Source: Labrys miyagiensis
Lineage (GTDB): Bacteria; Pseudomonadota; Alphaproteobacteria; Rhizobiales; Labraceae
Reading direction: 5' to 3'
Length of the DNA: 64,000 nt
Assembly: GCF_030160835.1 (NCBI RefSeq)
Contig: NZ_BSPC01000004.1
Span: 62,001 to 126,000 of the forward strand
Shown: piece after piece, positions 38,373 to 49,114 of the stretch
Layout: each line of letters opens with the position of its first letter
How positions within the stretch are numbered: the first letter of the stretch is position 1
Position numbers and translations under genes: made by a program
Notes under the pieces: generated by a model
What the model saw: the letters and a program-made list of their open reading frames with translations, nothing else
Databases searched by the model: none
Told to the model about the DNA's origin: nothing

Positions 38373-38386
38373 GGTAAAAATTTACT
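38373..38386. promoter_or_regulatory. Candidate LacI operator upstream of sugar ABC operon
   Basis: GGTAAAAATTTACT followed by AA, matching the site at 37194-37207 in all but the first base. It lies about 90 bases before the substrate-binding protein start. Confidence 0.65.
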
Positions 38387-38476
38387 AAAGATCTTGCCTC
38401 TTTTTGCGTTCTGAGGAATACTCAACGCGGGAAACGGGAGAAACCCGTTCCTCAAGCGGACCTCCGGGAGGAAACG

Positions 38477-39751
38477 ATGAGGCATTTTCTGCGTGCGCTG
38501 CGCCCCCAACTCGCCGGCGTGGCACTGGCCGGCGCGAGCCTGCTGGCGGTCGCCGCCGCCGAGGCGAAGGACATCACCGTCTGGTGCTGGGATCCCAATT
38601 TCAACGTCGCGATCATGAAGGAAGCGGGCGAGCGCTATGCCAAGGCCCATCCCGACGTGCATGTCAATGTGGTCGACTTCGCCAAGGCGGATGTCGAGCA
38701 GAAGCTGCAGACGGGCCTCTCCGCCGGTACCGGCGCCGGCCTGCCGGATATTGTCCTGATCGAGGATTACGGCGCCCAGAAATATCTGCAGTCCTTCCCT
38801 GACGCCTTCGCGCCGATGTCCGGCAAGGTCGACTATTCCGGCTTCGCGCCCTACAAGGTCAAGGTGATGACCGTCGGGGACAAGGTCTATGGCATGCCCT
38901 TCGATTCCGGCGTCACCGGCATGTATTTCCGCAAGGACTATCTCGAGGCGGCGGGCTTCAAGCCCGAGGACATGCAGAACATCACCTGGGATCGCTTCAT
39001 CGAGATCGGCAAGCAGGTGGAAGCGAAGACCAGCAAGAAGATGATCGGCATCGATCCCAATGACGCCGGTATCGTGCGCATCATGATGCAATCGGCCGGT
39101 GGCTGGTATTTCGACAAGGATGGCAATCCCACCATCACCGGCAATCCGGCGCTGAAGGCCTCGCTTGAAACGCTCGGCAAGATGATGAACGCCGGCATCT
39201 ACAAGCCTGCCGCCGGCTGGGCCAATTGGGTGAGCACTTTCACCTCCGGCGACGTGGCCGCCGTGGTGACCGGGGTCTGGATCACCGGTACCGTAAAGGC
39301 GCAGGCCGATCAATCCGGCAAATGGGGGGTTGCTCCCATCCCTGCCCTGAGCATCGATGGCGCCACCCATCAGTCCAATCTCGGCGGCTCGAGCTGGTAT
39401 GTGCTGGCCAGCTCGCCGCAGAAGGATGACGCGATCGATTTCCTGAACGAGACCTATGGCAAGGATGTCGACTTTTACCAGAAGATCCTGCAGGACCGCG
39501 GTGCGGTCGGTTCGCTTCTGGTGGCGCGTCAAGGGCCGGCCTATGGCCAGGCCGATGCCTTCTTCGGCGGCGCAAAGGTCTGGGAAAGCTTCGCCGATTG
39601 GCTCGCCAAGATTCCGCCCGTCAGCTACGGCACTTATACCAATGAAGCCGATGCGGCCGTGATCGCTCAGATCCCATCCCTGGCCAAGGGCGGCTCGGTC
39701 GACGATGCCCTGAAGGCGATCGAAGCGCAGCTGAAGACACAGATCCAATAG
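38477..39751 (+). CDS. Sugar ABC transporter substrate-binding protein
   Basis: A 424-residue periplasmic binding protein (family 1 extracellular solute-binding, LacE-like). Signal peptide residues 1-30 (LAGVALAGASLLAVAAAEA), then ITVWCWDPNFNVAIMKEAGERYAKAHP, GTGAGLPDIVLIEDYGAQKYL and the hinge block YGMPFDSGVTGMYFRKDYLEAAG. GGGAGGAAACG precedes the ATG. It delivers an oligosaccharide, perhaps a galactoside, to the two permeases that follow. First gene of the LacI-controlled operon. Confidence 0.88.
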   Translation: MRHFLRALRPQLAGVALAGASLLAVAAAEAKDITVWCWDPNFNVAIMKEAGERYAKAHPDVHVNVVDFAKADVEQKLQTGLSAGTGAGLPDIVLIEDYGAQKYLQSFPDAFAPMSGKVDYSGFAPYKVKVMTVGDKVYGMPFDSGVTGMYFRKDYLEAAGFKPEDMQNITWDRFIEIGKQVEAKTSKKMIGIDPNDAGIVRIMMQSAGGWYFDKDGNPTITGNPALKASLETLGKMMNAGIYKPAAGWANWVSTFTSGDVAAVVTGVWITGTVKAQADQSGKWGVAPIPALSIDGATHQSNLGGSSWYVLASSPQKDDAIDFLNETYGKDVDFYQKILQDRGAVGSLLVARQGPAYGQADAFFGGAKVWESFADWLAKIPPVSYGTYTNEADAAVIAQIPSLAKGGSVDDALKAIEAQLKTQIQ

Positions 39752-39828
39752 GCGGGGACACGCCCTCAAGCGTCGGGCGGCATCAACCATGCCGTCCGCC
39801 CGCGACGGTCAGGCTTCAGGAAATGCCG

Positions 39829-40722
39829 ATGGCTCTTGTGCGTCCCGGCGGTGTGCGCCGCTATTATGATGTCAATGGCTGGCTGTTCATCGGGCCGGCA
39901 CTCGGGCTGATCGGCCTGTTCATGGTCTATCCAATCCTGTGGTCGCTCTGGATGTCCTTCCAGTCCGGCCGCGGGACCATGATCCGCTTCGTCGGCTTCG
40001 GCAACATCGTCCGCCTGTTCAACGATCCTGTCTTTCTCAAGGCCCTGACCACGACGATCACCTTCTTCGTGGTGCAGGTGCCGATCATGCTGCTGCTGGC
40101 GCTGATCCTGGCGGCCGTCCTCAACAGTCCCCGGTTGGTCGGCCGCGATTTCTTCCGCATCGCCATCTTCCTGCCTTGCGTGTCGTCGCTGGTGACCTAT
40201 TCGGCCCTGTTCAAGGGCATGTTCGCAAGCGACGGCATCGTCAACGCCACGCTGCAAGGGATAGGCCTGATCGCGTCGCCCGTTCCCTGGATGACCGACC
40301 CCTTCTGGGCGAAGGTCATGATCATCATCGCCATCACCTGGCGGTGGACCGGCTACAACATGATCTTCTACCTGTCCGCCATGCAGAATATCGATCGCTC
40401 GATCTACGAGGCGGCACGCATAGACGGCATCAGCGCCAGCGGGCAGTTCTTTCGCATCACCATTCCGATGCTGAAGCCGGTGATTCTGTTCACCGCCGTG
40501 ATCTCCACCATCGGCACGCTGCAGCTCTTCGACGAGGTGGCGAACATCACGCTCGGCGGCCCCTCCGACGCGACGCTGACCCTCTCGCTCTACATCTACA
40601 ACCTGACCTTCAAGTTCATCCCCAATCTCGGCTACGCGGCCACCGTGTCCTATGTGATCGTGATCCTCGTGGCGCTGCTCGCCTTCCTGCAGTTCTACGC
40701 GGCAAGGGAGAGAGAGCAATGA
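39829..40722 (+). CDS. Sugar ABC transporter permease 1 (LacF-type)
   Basis: A 297-residue MalF/LacF-type permease with six predicted spans (WLFIGPALGLIGLFMVYPILWSLWM first) and EAA loop EAARIDGISASGQFFRITIPMLKPVI. ATG 39829 has CAGGAA at a proper distance; ATG 39823 lies too close to that site. Its stop overlaps the start of the next permease by four bases, so they are coupled. Confidence 0.88.
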   Translation: MALVRPGGVRRYYDVNGWLFIGPALGLIGLFMVYPILWSLWMSFQSGRGTMIRFVGFGNIVRLFNDPVFLKALTTTITFFVVQVPIMLLLALILAAVLNSPRLVGRDFFRIAIFLPCVSSLVTYSALFKGMFASDGIVNATLQGIGLIASPVPWMTDPFWAKVMIIIAITWRWTGYNMIFYLSAMQNIDRSIYEAARIDGISASGQFFRITIPMLKPVILFTAVISTIGTLQLFDEVANITLGGPSDATLTLSLYIYNLTFKFIPNLGYAATVSYVIVILVALLAFLQFYAAREREQ

Positions 40723-41543
40723 GCGGCGATCGTCTCAGGGCCATTCTTGGGCCGGTGCTGATGTATGGCTTCGTGGGAGGCATGGCCTTCCTGTCGATCT
40801 TCCCCTTCCTGTGGATGCTGATCGGTACCACCAACACGTCCGGCGACATCATCAAGGGCCGCCTGTCGTTCGGGGGAGCGTTCGCCGACAATGTGCAGAA
40901 GTTCTTCTCGCAGGTCGATGCGCCGCTGATCTTCTGGAACTCGGCCAAGATCGCGCTGCTCAGCACCGTGTTCACCCTGGCGGTCTCCTCGCTGGCCGGC
41001 TACGGCTTCGAGATGTTCCGCTCCAGGCTGCGCGAGCGGATCTACAGCGCCATTCTCCTGACGCTGATGGTGCCGTTCGCGGCCCTGATGATCCCGCTCT
41101 TCGTGATGATGGGCCGAGCCGGCCTGATCAACACCCATATTGCGGTGCTGCTGCCGACCATCGGCTCGGCCTTCATCATCTTCTATTTCCGCCAGAGCAC
41201 CAAGGCCTTCCCCTCCGAGCTACGGGATGCCGCCAAGGTCGATGGCCTGAAGGAATGGCAGATCTTTCTCTACATCTTCTTGCCGGTGATGCGCTCGACC
41301 TATGCGGCTGCCTTCATCATCGTCTTCATGGCGGCCTGGAACAGCTATCTGTGGCCGCTGATCGTGCTGCAGTCCAACGAGACCAAGACGATCACGCTGG
41401 TGATCTCGTCGCTGGCCTCGGCCTACTACCCCGATTTCGGCGTGGTGATGGTCGGCGCGGTGCTCGCCACCCTGCCGACGCTTATCGTCTTCTTCCTCAT
41501 GCAGCGCCAGTTCGTCCAGGGCATGCTGGGTTCGGTCAAATAG
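40719..41543 (+). CDS. Sugar ABC transporter permease 2 (LacG-type)
   Basis: A 274-residue MalG/LacG-type permease with six spans and EAA loop RDAAKVDGLKEWQIFLYIFLPVMRS. It starts within the stop codon of permease 1 (ATGA). The C-terminus FFLMQRQFVQGMLGSVK is typical. It forms the membrane channel with permease 1. Confidence 0.9.
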   Translation: MSGDRLRAILGPVLMYGFVGGMAFLSIFPFLWMLIGTTNTSGDIIKGRLSFGGAFADNVQKFFSQVDAPLIFWNSAKIALLSTVFTLAVSSLAGYGFEMFRSRLRERIYSAILLTLMVPFAALMIPLFVMMGRAGLINTHIAVLLPTIGSAFIIFYFRQSTKAFPSELRDAAKVDGLKEWQIFLYIFLPVMRSTYAAAFIIVFMAAWNSYLWPLIVLQSNETKTITLVISSLASAYYPDFGVVMVGAVLATLPTLIVFFLMQRQFVQGMLGSVK

Positions 41544-41551
41544 GAATGAAC

Positions 41552-43792
41552 ATGCGTATTGTCGAAAATTTCAATCAAGGCTGGCATTTCCATGAGGGCG
41601 CCGTCGCGCCGGAGCGGCTCGCCGCGGGCGGGCTTGCGGTCGAGCTGCCCCACACCGCGGTGCAGCTGCCGTTCAACTATTTCGACGAGACCGCCTATCA
41701 GTGCGCCTTCAGCTACCAGAAGCATCTGCCCTGGCGCTCCGACTTCGCCGGCCGCGAGATATCGCTGGTGTTCGACGCGGCCATGGCCGATGCGGTGGTC
41801 TTCCTCAATGGCGAGGAGATTGCCGCGCACAAGGACGGCTATACGCCCTTCGAAGCTCGGCTGACCGGGCGCCTGCGGCAAGGCGACAATCTCATCACCG
41901 TGAAGATCGACGGCCGCGAGAACCCGGCGATACCGCCTTTCGGCGGGCGGATCGACTACCTCACCTATGCCGGCATCTACCGGGACGTCTGGCTGAAGGT
42001 GACCGCCCCCGTCTCGATCGCCAATCTCAAGATCGAAACGGGCCATGTACTGGCCGAGCGCAAATCGGTGACGGTGCGCTGCGATCTCGCCAATCCGCAG
42101 GGCCTGCCTATCGAGGGAACCCTCACGGCCCGCCTGCGCACGGTGGAAGGCCATGCGATCGCCGAGGTCAGCACCGCCGCCATCGCCGAGGGCGGGCTGC
42201 TTTCGTTCGAGGCCCTTGAGGGATTGGCCCTCTGGGATATCGACGATCCCGTTCTCTACGACATGGACGTGGAGCTCCGCACCGATGCAGGCAAGGACAG
42301 CCTCTCCTCCAGCTTCGGCTTCCGCACGGCCGCCTTCACCACCGAGGGGTTCCTGCTCAACGGCCGCAAGCTGAAGATCCGGGGCCTCAACCGGCACCAG
42401 GCCTATCCCTATGCCGGCTATGCGATGGGCCGCTCGGCCCAGGAGCGGGACGCGGAAATCGTGAAGCGGGTGCTCAAATGCAATCTCGTGCGCACCTCGC
42501 ACTATCCACAATCGAAATATTTCCTCGATCATTGCGACCGCATCGGCCTGCTGGTCTTCGAGGAGATTCCCGGCTGGCAGCATATCGGCGACGTGGCCTG
42601 GCAGAAGGAGGCCATCGAGAATGTGCGACGCATGATCCAGCGTGACTGGAACCATCCCTCGATCGTGATCTGGGGCGTGCGCATCAACGAGTCCCAGGAT
42701 TCCCATGATTTCTATGCCGAAACCAACCGCCTCGCGCGGGAACTCGACCCGACCCGTCCCACCGGCGGCGTGCGCTACATCACCGAGAGCGAATTCCTCG
42801 AGGACGTCTACACCATGAACGATTTCGTTCTCGGCAATGAGGAACTGCCGGGGACGAACCGCCCGCGCACGGCCTTGCGCCCGCAGCAGGAATGCACGGG
42901 GCTGGATCGCGCGGTGCCCTATCTCATCACTGAGTATGGCGGCCACATGTATCCGACCAAGAGCTACGACCAGGAGCAGCGCCAGGCCGAACATGTGCGC
43001 CGGCACCTGGAAGTGCTCAATGCCTCCTATGGCGATGCCGGTATCTCCGGCTGCATCGGCTGGTGCATGGCCGATTACAACACCCACAAGGATTTCGGAT
43101 CGGGGGATCGCATCTGTTATCACGGCGTGCTCGACATGTTCCGTGAGCCGAAATTCGCCGCCTTCGTCTATGCCAGCCAGTGCGAGCCGGCCGAAGAAGT
43201 GGTGCTGAAGCCCGTCACCTTCTGGGCGAGGGGCGAGCGCAATATCGGCGGGGTGCTGCCGCTGATCATCCTCACCAATTGCGATGAGGTGGAACTGCGC
43301 TATGGAACGCTGACCAAGCGCATCGGCCCCGATCGAGAGACCTTCCCGCATCTGCCCCACGCGCCCGTCGTCATCGACCACCGCCACTTCACCAAGGACG
43401 AGCTTGGGGTCTGGGGCATGCGCTGGGAGGACGCGCATTTCACCGGCTTCGTCGCCGGCAGACCCGTCGCCGAACTCCACATGGTCGCTGATCCCGTTCC
43501 GAAACGGCTCGAGGTCGTCACCGACAGCCAGACCCTGCGGGCCGGCGAGCGTGACAGCACCAGGGTGATCGTACGGGCCCTCGATCAGGCGGGCTCGAAG
43601 CTGCCTTTCCTCAACGATGCCGCCACGATCCGCCTGGACGGACCGGCCAGCCTGATCGGCCCGGCCATCGCGCCGTTTCAGGGAGGCACCACCGGCTTCT
43701 GGGTGGAGAGCACGGGGGAGCCGGGCGCGATCAGCATCGAGATCTCGTCGCCGCGCTTTGCCACCTACACGCTGCAGCTCAGTGTCGCTTGA
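41552..43792 (+). CDS. Glycoside hydrolase family 2 (beta-galactosidase/glucuronidase-like)
   Basis: A 746-residue cytoplasmic GH2 enzyme without a signal peptide. Order: sugar-binding beta-sandwich (residues about 10-165, with [23 protein letters not shown]), immunoglobulin-like domain (about 170-265), TIM barrel (about 270-560) and C-terminal beta domains. The acid/base Glu is in IWGVRINES and the nucleophile Glu in [25 protein letters not shown] and [14 protein letters not shown] are GH2 marks. ATG 41552 is chosen because AGGA abuts ATG 41546. It sits within the operon, where it would cleave the imported glycoside. Exact sugar (galactose, glucuronate or other) cannot be told from motifs alone. 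Confidence 0.88.
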   Translation: MRIVENFNQGWHFHEGAVAPERLAAGGLAVELPHTAVQLPFNYFDETAYQCAFSYQKHLPWRSDFAGREISLVFDAAMADAVVFLNGEEIAAHKDGYTPFEARLTGRLRQGDNLITVKIDGRENPAIPPFGGRIDYLTYAGIYRDVWLKVTAPVSIANLKIETGHVLAERKSVTVRCDLANPQGLPIEGTLTARLRTVEGHAIAEVSTAAIAEGGLLSFEALEGLALWDIDDPVLYDMDVELRTDAGKDSLSSSFGFRTAAFTTEGFLLNGRKLKIRGLNRHQAYPYAGYAMGRSAQERDAEIVKRVLKCNLVRTSHYPQSKYFLDHCDRIGLLVFEEIPGWQHIGDVAWQKEAIENVRRMIQRDWNHPSIVIWGVRINESQDSHDFYAETNRLARELDPTRPTGGVRYITESEFLEDVYTMNDFVLGNEELPGTNRPRTALRPQQECTGLDRAVPYLITEYGGHMYPTKSYDQEQRQAEHVRRHLEVLNASYGDAGISGCIGWCMADYNTHKDFGSGDRICYHGVLDMFREPKFAAFVYASQCEPAEEVVLKPVTFWARGERNIGGVLPLIILTNCDEVELRYGTLTKRIGPDRETFPHLPHAPVVIDHRHFTKDELGVWGMRWEDAHFTGFVAGRPVAELHMVADPVPKRLEVVTDSQTLRAGERDSTRVIVRALDQAGSKLPFLNDAATIRLDGPASLIGPAIAPFQGGTTGFWVESTGEPGAISIEISSPRFATYTLQLSVA

Positions 43793-43811
43793 GCGGAAGG
43801 AGAGGGAGCCG

Positions 43812-44894
<1,083 letters not shown>

Positions 44895-44943
44895 TCCGGG
44901 GCGGCACGCGGCCGCAATCCCGCATTTACCTCGCCAGGATGGG

Positions 44944-46014
44944 TCAGGCTTTCGCCGGTAGCGTCAGCCCATATTTCTCCGCCAGCTCGGCAAAAGCCTT
45001 CTCGCTGTCGGGATCCACGGGCACGCCCTTCACCCTGCGCTCATCCTCGACCTTCCATTCGCGATCGCCCGGCGCCATCGGCTGGCCGGTCGCGCCCTCC
45101 GCCGGGACGGCGGCACGGATATTGGCGAGGTAGCGCGTGATGATGGCGCCGTAGACTTCCGTGCCGATGAAGGCGGCGGGGTTGATGGCGAGCGCAAAGC
45201 CGCCCATGTCGCGCGGGGCGCCGGTGGAGGGCTTGCCATACATCGGCACCAGCTCGGTGGAGAGGGACATGCCGGTCAGGGGCGAGGAGAGGATCTCGAC
45301 GAGGCCGGCCAGCGCCGCGCCCTTGTAGCCCTGTTCGCCGCCGACCGGCGAGAGCGTGCGGGCGGCGTGCGGATCGGTGGTATGGAGGCCCTTCTCGTCC
45401 ACCGCGACATTCTGGGGCAGCGTCAGCCCGAGCGAGCGGTAGAGCAGCACGCGGTTCTGCGGGATGGCGCTGGTCGCCATGTCCATCAGCCAGGGGCGCT
45501 GGCCGGGCACCGGCGCGCCGATGGCGATCGGGCTGGTGCCGTGGAAGGCGTCGCGCCCGTCGAACAGGCGCACGGCCGCGTCCGAATTGGCGACGAGCAT
45601 GCCGATGAAGCCCTGCTCGGCGGCCCATTTCGCATAAGCGCCGGCAGCGCCCATATGCGACATGTGCTTGATCGTCACCGCGCCGACACCTTGGCCCCTG
45701 GCGATGTCGACGGCGACTTCCATGGCGCGGTAGCAGGCATAGTGGCCGATAGCGCCGTCGGCATCGAGCACGGCGGTGGAGCCTGCGCCATGGGAGACCT
45801 CGATCTGGGGATGGCCGTTCACTTCCCCGCTCGCCAGCACGCCGAGATAATAGGGCAGCAGCCGCACGCCATGGCTGTCCACGCCGATAATGGAGGCATG
45901 CATCATCGCCCGGATCGCGGCATTGGCGGAGGGAACGTCAGCTCCGCCGGCCAGAAGGGCGGATTCGAGGAAGGCCTCGAGGCCGGCGATGGTATAACGC
46001 TGCGGTTCGGTCAT
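44944..46014 (-). CDS. Ldh2/YlbC-type malate/L-lactate dehydrogenase family oxidoreductase
   Basis: A 356-residue NAD(P)-dependent oxidoreductase of the LDH2/MDH2 family, a fold unrelated to classical lactate dehydrogenase. Characteristic segments are MMHASIIGVDSHGVRLLPYYL, HMSHMGAAGAYAKWAAEQGFIGM, FHGTSPIAIGAPVPGQRPWLMDMATS and GGEQGYKGAALAGLVEIL. The substrate may be malate, L-lactate, L-sulfolactate, ureidoglycolate or a cyclic imino acid; context does not decide. The start overlaps the yacG stop (ATGA), so it is the third gene of maf-yacG-ldh. Confidence 0.82.
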   Translation of the reverse strand: MTEPQRYTIAGLEAFLESALLAGGADVPSANAAIRAMMHASIIGVDSHGVRLLPYYLGVLASGEVNGHPQIEVSHGAGSTAVLDADGAIGHYACYRAMEVAVDIARGQGVGAVTIKHMSHMGAAGAYAKWAAEQGFIGMLVANSDAAVRLFDGRDAFHGTSPIAIGAPVPGQRPWLMDMATSAIPQNRVLLYRSLGLTLPQNVAVDEKGLHTTDPHAARTLSPVGGEQGYKGAALAGLVEILSSPLTGMSLSTELVPMYGKPSTGAPRDMGGFALAINPAAFIGTEVYGAIITRYLANIRAAVPAEGATGQPMAPGDREWKVEDERRVKGVPVDPDSEKAFAELAEKYGLTLPAKA

Positions 46015-46226
46015 AAGTCACGCTCTGCATTGAAGGGATCGTCCTGGTCGGTCGGATCGGCCTCGTCATTCTCCGTGCCGGGAATGGCGTAGACACCCTT
46101 CAGCCAGCGTGACAGGTCGATATCGGCACAGCGCTTGGAGCAGAACGGCTTCACCGCCTCGACGCTGGGTTTGCTGCAGATCGGGCATTTGCGCTTGAGC
46201 AGGGGGGTGGGAACCGGTTCGCTCAC
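46011..46226 (-). CDS. yacG: DNA gyrase inhibitor / zinc protein YacG
   Basis: A 71-residue zinc protein. CPIC and CSKRC supply the four-cysteine zinc site, followed by [17 protein letters not shown], the YacG signature. YacG binds GyrB and inhibits gyrase. The tail is acidic and disordered. It overlaps maf upstream and the Ldh2 gene downstream by four bases each. Confidence 0.92.
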   Translation of the reverse strand: MSEPVPTPLLKRKCPICSKPSVEAVKPFCSKRCADIDLSRWLKGVYAIPGTENDEADPTDQDDPFNAERDL

Positions 46227-46846
46227 AGATTTTCCCTCCAGGTGCCGCGGACGGGGAAGCCGGCGCCTTCGAGCAGGCTCACGGTTTCATACAGCGGCAG
46301 ACCGACGACATTGGTGTAGGAGCCGACGAGGCGCAGGGCGAAAACGCCGGCGAGCCCCTGAATGGCATAGCCGCCGGCCTTGCCCCGCCACTCGCCGGAG
46401 TCAAGATAGGCATTGATCTCGTCGAGCGACAGATGCTTGAAGCGCAGGCGCGTCTCCACCAGGCGGGTGCGGATGGTGCCCTGCGGATTGGCCACGGCGA
46501 CGCCGGTCATCACGGTATGGCTGCGGCCCGAGAGCAGACGCAGGCAGGCTTCGGCATCCGCCAAGGTTTCTGCCTTGGGCAGCACGCGGCCGGTGCAGGC
46601 GACCACCGTGTCTGCCGAGACGATATAGGCCCCGGCGAGGTCGGACCGGCTCTTCAGCGTGACGAGAGCGGCCTCGATCTTCTCCTTGGCCAGGCGCTGC
46701 ACCAGCGTGCGCGCCGCCTCGCCGCGCCTGGGCGTCTCGTCGATATCGGTCGGCAGCAGGGCATCGGGCGCGCAGCCGGCCTGTTCGAGCAGGGCATGGC
46801 GGCGGGGGCTGGCGGAGGCGAGGACGAGTTTGGGGCGATCGGTCAT
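46223..46846 (-). CDS. maf: Maf nucleotide pyrophosphatase (YhdE type)
   Basis: A 207-residue Maf protein: [49 protein letters not shown] and [31 protein letters not shown]. The last segment is of the YhdE (dTTP/UTP) rather than the YceF (7-methyl-GTP) type, so it likely hydrolyses dTTP, UTP and modified pyrimidine nucleotides. Start is ATG 46846; the open frame to 46915 has no better site. First of three overlapping genes. Confidence 0.92.
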   Translation of the reverse strand: MTDRPKLVLASASPRRHALLEQAGCAPDALLPTDIDETPRRGEAARTLVQRLAKEKIEAALVTLKSRSDLAGAYIVSADTVVACTGRVLPKAETLADAEACLRLLSGRSHTVMTGVAVANPQGTIRTRLVETRLRFKHLSLDEINAYLDSGEWRGKAGGYAIQGLAGVFALRLVGSYTNVVGLPLYETVSLLEGAGFPVRGTWRENL

Positions 46847-46920
46847 GACAAGCCGGCAACAGGATTCGCCCCTGTGTGGACCAGCAGAGGGTAGTTTGCA
46901 ATGCTCGGGAAACAACGCAC

Positions 46921-47112
46921 CGCGAAAGCCTCCCCCACGAAGGTGGGGGAGGTGGCATTGCGAAGCAATGACGGAGGGGGTGTGGTCAGAAAAGGGCGCA
47001 GGAAGCAGCGTGCCATGAGTTGTGTTTTCGGTGCTTTATCCTGACCACACCCCCTCCGTCACGACTTCGTCGCGACACCTCCCCCAGCTTCGTGGGGGAG
47101 GCTCGTGCCGCG
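46921..47112. repeat. Palindromic repeat family C copy 2
   Basis: Outer arms GCCTCCCCCACGAAGGTGGG (46928) and CCAGCTTCGTGGGGGAGGC (to 47102). Inner arms TGACGGAGGGGGTGTGGTCA (46969) and TGACCACACCCCCTCCGTCA (47042). It lies between the maf start and the stop of the SDR gene. Confidence 0.9.
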
Positions 47113-47114
47113 CC

Positions 47115-47960
47115 CTATTCTGGATAATCCGCGCCTTCGGTCACCTCGGCCCAGGCGTCGAAATCGGCGGCGAGCTGTTCGAGCTTGATGCGGGCGCCGG
47201 CGAGGGCGACCTTGCCGAGCAGCAGGCGCAGTGGCGGCTTCTCGGCCTCGACCGCCTTCACGATCGCCACGGCCGCGCGCACGGGGTCGCCGACCTGCTT
47301 GCCGCTGTTGCCACGGATCTGCGCCAGGCGGGCGCCGGCAGTCTCGTGATAGTCGGCAATCGTCTGCGGCGCCTCGTTGGCGGAGCGGCCGGCCCAGTCG
47401 GTGCGGAAGGGACCGGGCTCGACCAGCAGGACCTTGATGCCCATCGGGGCAAGTTCCTGGGAGAGCGCTTCGGAGAGCGCTTCGACGGCGAACTTCGTGG
47501 CGTTGTAGAAGCTCACCGACGGAAAGGCTCGCAGGCCGCCGATCGAGGAGATGTTGACGATGCTGCCCGATCGCTGCTTGCGCAGGGTCGGCAGCACAGC
47601 GCGTGTCATATGGGTGAGGCCCCACAGATTGATGTCGAACATCTTGTGGACTTCGGCGAGCTCGCTTTCCTCGAAGGAGCCGAAATAGCCGATGCCGGCA
47701 TTGTTCACGAGCACGTCGATGCGCCCGAGCCGCTCGAGCGTGATCTTCACCGCGGCGTCGATGTCGTCCTGGCTGGTGACGTCGAGCTTCAGCACCAAGG
47801 CGAGCTCGCCATACTCCATGGTGAATTCTTCGAGCTGCGCCGGATTGCGGGCGGTGACCACGGTGGGATAGCCCAGCGAAAGCGTATGACGGGCGAGCTC
47901 GCGGCCGAACCCGGTCGAGCAGCCGGTGATGAACCAGACGGGCTTTGCATTATCGGACAT
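47115..47960 (-). CDS. Short-chain dehydrogenase/reductase
   Basis: A 281-residue classical-type SDR. The NAD(P)-binding motif is FITGCSTGFGRELA, NNAGIGYFGSFEES marks the fold, and the active site is SSIGGLRAFPSVSFYNATKFAV, giving Ser-Tyr-Lys in order. The closing half (PGPFRTDWAGRSA) matches SDRs annotated as oxidoreductases of unknown substrate. The start at ATG 47960 follows GAGATTGTC. A perfect 28-bp palindrome lies upstream, and repeat family C downstream. Confidence 0.85.
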   Translation of the reverse strand: MSDNAKPVWFITGCSTGFGRELARHTLSLGYPTVVTARNPAQLEEFTMEYGELALVLKLDVTSQDDIDAAVKITLERLGRIDVLVNNAGIGYFGSFEESELAEVHKMFDINLWGLTHMTRAVLPTLRKQRSGSIVNISSIGGLRAFPSVSFYNATKFAVEALSEALSQELAPMGIKVLLVEPGPFRTDWAGRSANEAPQTIADYHETAGARLAQIRGNSGKQVGDPVRAAVAIVKAVEAEKPPLRLLLGKVALAGARIKLEQLAADFDAWAEVTEGADYPE

Positions 47961-48046
47961 GACAATCTCTGAAATGAAACGGGAGGGGCGGCTACCATAG
48001 AGCCGTGAGTCTTGCGTGATAACCCGAATAATTCTCGTGACAGCCC

Positions 48047-48108
48047 GGGATCGCAAGCATCTCAGCCACAACCATTCTCTTGGTTGTGGCTGAGATGCTT
48101 GCGATCCC
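48047..48108. repeat. Perfect 28-bp palindrome between SDR gene and hisG
   Basis: Bases 48047-48074 are the perfect reverse complement of 48081-48108 with a six-base loop. It starts eight bases past the hisG stop on the minus strand, so would end hisG transcripts, though no T-run follows. Confidence 0.9.
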
Positions 48109-48115
48109 AAGGGCG

Positions 48116-49114
48116 CTATCCCAGCCTCTTCTCCAGCTCGCTGTACAGTGCATTCTGCGGCTCGAACACGAAGTCGAGATTGGTCACCGCGATCGCCGCC
48201 GCTCCCTGCTCGGTCAGCCAGGCGGCGAAGTCGAAAACCTGGCCGGCGGGGACGTGGAAGGTGAGGGGCTGGCCCGGAGCGGGCAGGCCGAAGGGGGCGC
48301 TGGCGCCGAACTGGCGGGCGGCGTCCTGCAGATGCTGCTGGTTGGCGCCGCGCAGCACGCAGCGGATCTCGCGCTGGGCGCTGCCCTTGGCCTTGGCGGC
48401 GAGACGCCCGAGGATGGCGGCGGCGCCGACGCGGGCGCGCGGGTTCCAGTCGGCGCCGAGCGAGGCGACCAGATTGGCCTGGCTGCGCAGCATCACCCCG
48501 TCATCCACCACCTTCAGGGCATTGGCCGTCAGCGTGCCGCCCGTGGTGGTGATGTCGACGATGAGATCGGCCGCGCCCGAGGCGGGCGCACCCTCGGTGG
48601 CGCCGAGGCTTTCGACGATGAGATAATCGGCCACGCCATGCGCCGAGAAGAAGGCCCGCGTCAGGTTGATATATTTGGTCGCGACCTTGAGGCGGCGGCC
48701 GTGGCGCTGGCGAAAGCCGGCGGCGACATCCTCGATGTCGGCCATGGTGCGCACATCGATCCAGGCCTGCGGCACAGCAACCACCACATTGGCCTGGCCG
48801 AAGCCGAGCGGCTGGATCAGGCTGACGCGCTCATCGGCACGCGGGATGCTCTCGCGCACCAGGTCCTCGCCGGTGACGCCGAAATGGATGGCGCCGGACG
48901 CAAGCTGGCCGGCGATCTCGGAGGCCGAGAGGAAGAGCACCTCGACATCGTCCATACCAGGCACGGCGCCGCGATAGTCGCGCGCGCCGCGTTCCTGCAC
49001 GAAGCGGATGCCAGCGCGCTCGAAGAAGGCAGTGCAGTTTTCCTGCAGGCGGCCCTTGGAGGGAATGCCCAGAAGCAACGGAGATTGGAGGGGCGAAGAG
49101 GGAGCGTTCATCAT
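48116..49114 (-). CDS. hisG: ATP phosphoribosyltransferase catalytic subunit HisG
   Basis: A 332-residue HisG, first enzyme of histidine synthesis (ATP + PRPP). Seen: [45 protein letters not shown] (PRPP-site neighbourhood), [29 protein letters not shown]. It is much longer than the short HisG that normally needs HisZ, and carries a C-terminal extension that looks like the regulatory domain ([29 protein letters not shown]), yet hisZ is directly upstream. I recall similar long HisG with HisZ in Bradyrhizobium relatives. The start overlaps the hisZ stop (ATGATGA). Confidence 0.9.
   Translation of the reverse strand: MMNAPSSPLQSPLLLGIPSKGRLQENCTAFFERAGIRFVQERGARDYRGAVPGMDDVEVLFLSASEIAGQLASGAIHFGVTGEDLVRESIPRADERVSLIQPLGFGQANVVVAVPQAWIDVRTMADIEDVAAGFRQRHGRRLKVATKYINLTRAFFSAHGVADYLIVESLGATEGAPASGAADLIVDITTTGGTLTANALKVVDDGVMLRSQANLVASLGADWNPRARVGAAAILGRLAAKAKGSAQREIRCVLRGANQQHLQDAARQFGASAPFGLPAPGQPLTFHVPAGQVFDFAAWLTEQGAAAIAVTNLDFVFEPQNALYSELEKRLG

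Noticed and set aside
40811-41551. Upstream extension of the GH2 frame across the permease
   Set aside because: Overlaps permease 2 in another frame and has no GH2 likeness before 41552.
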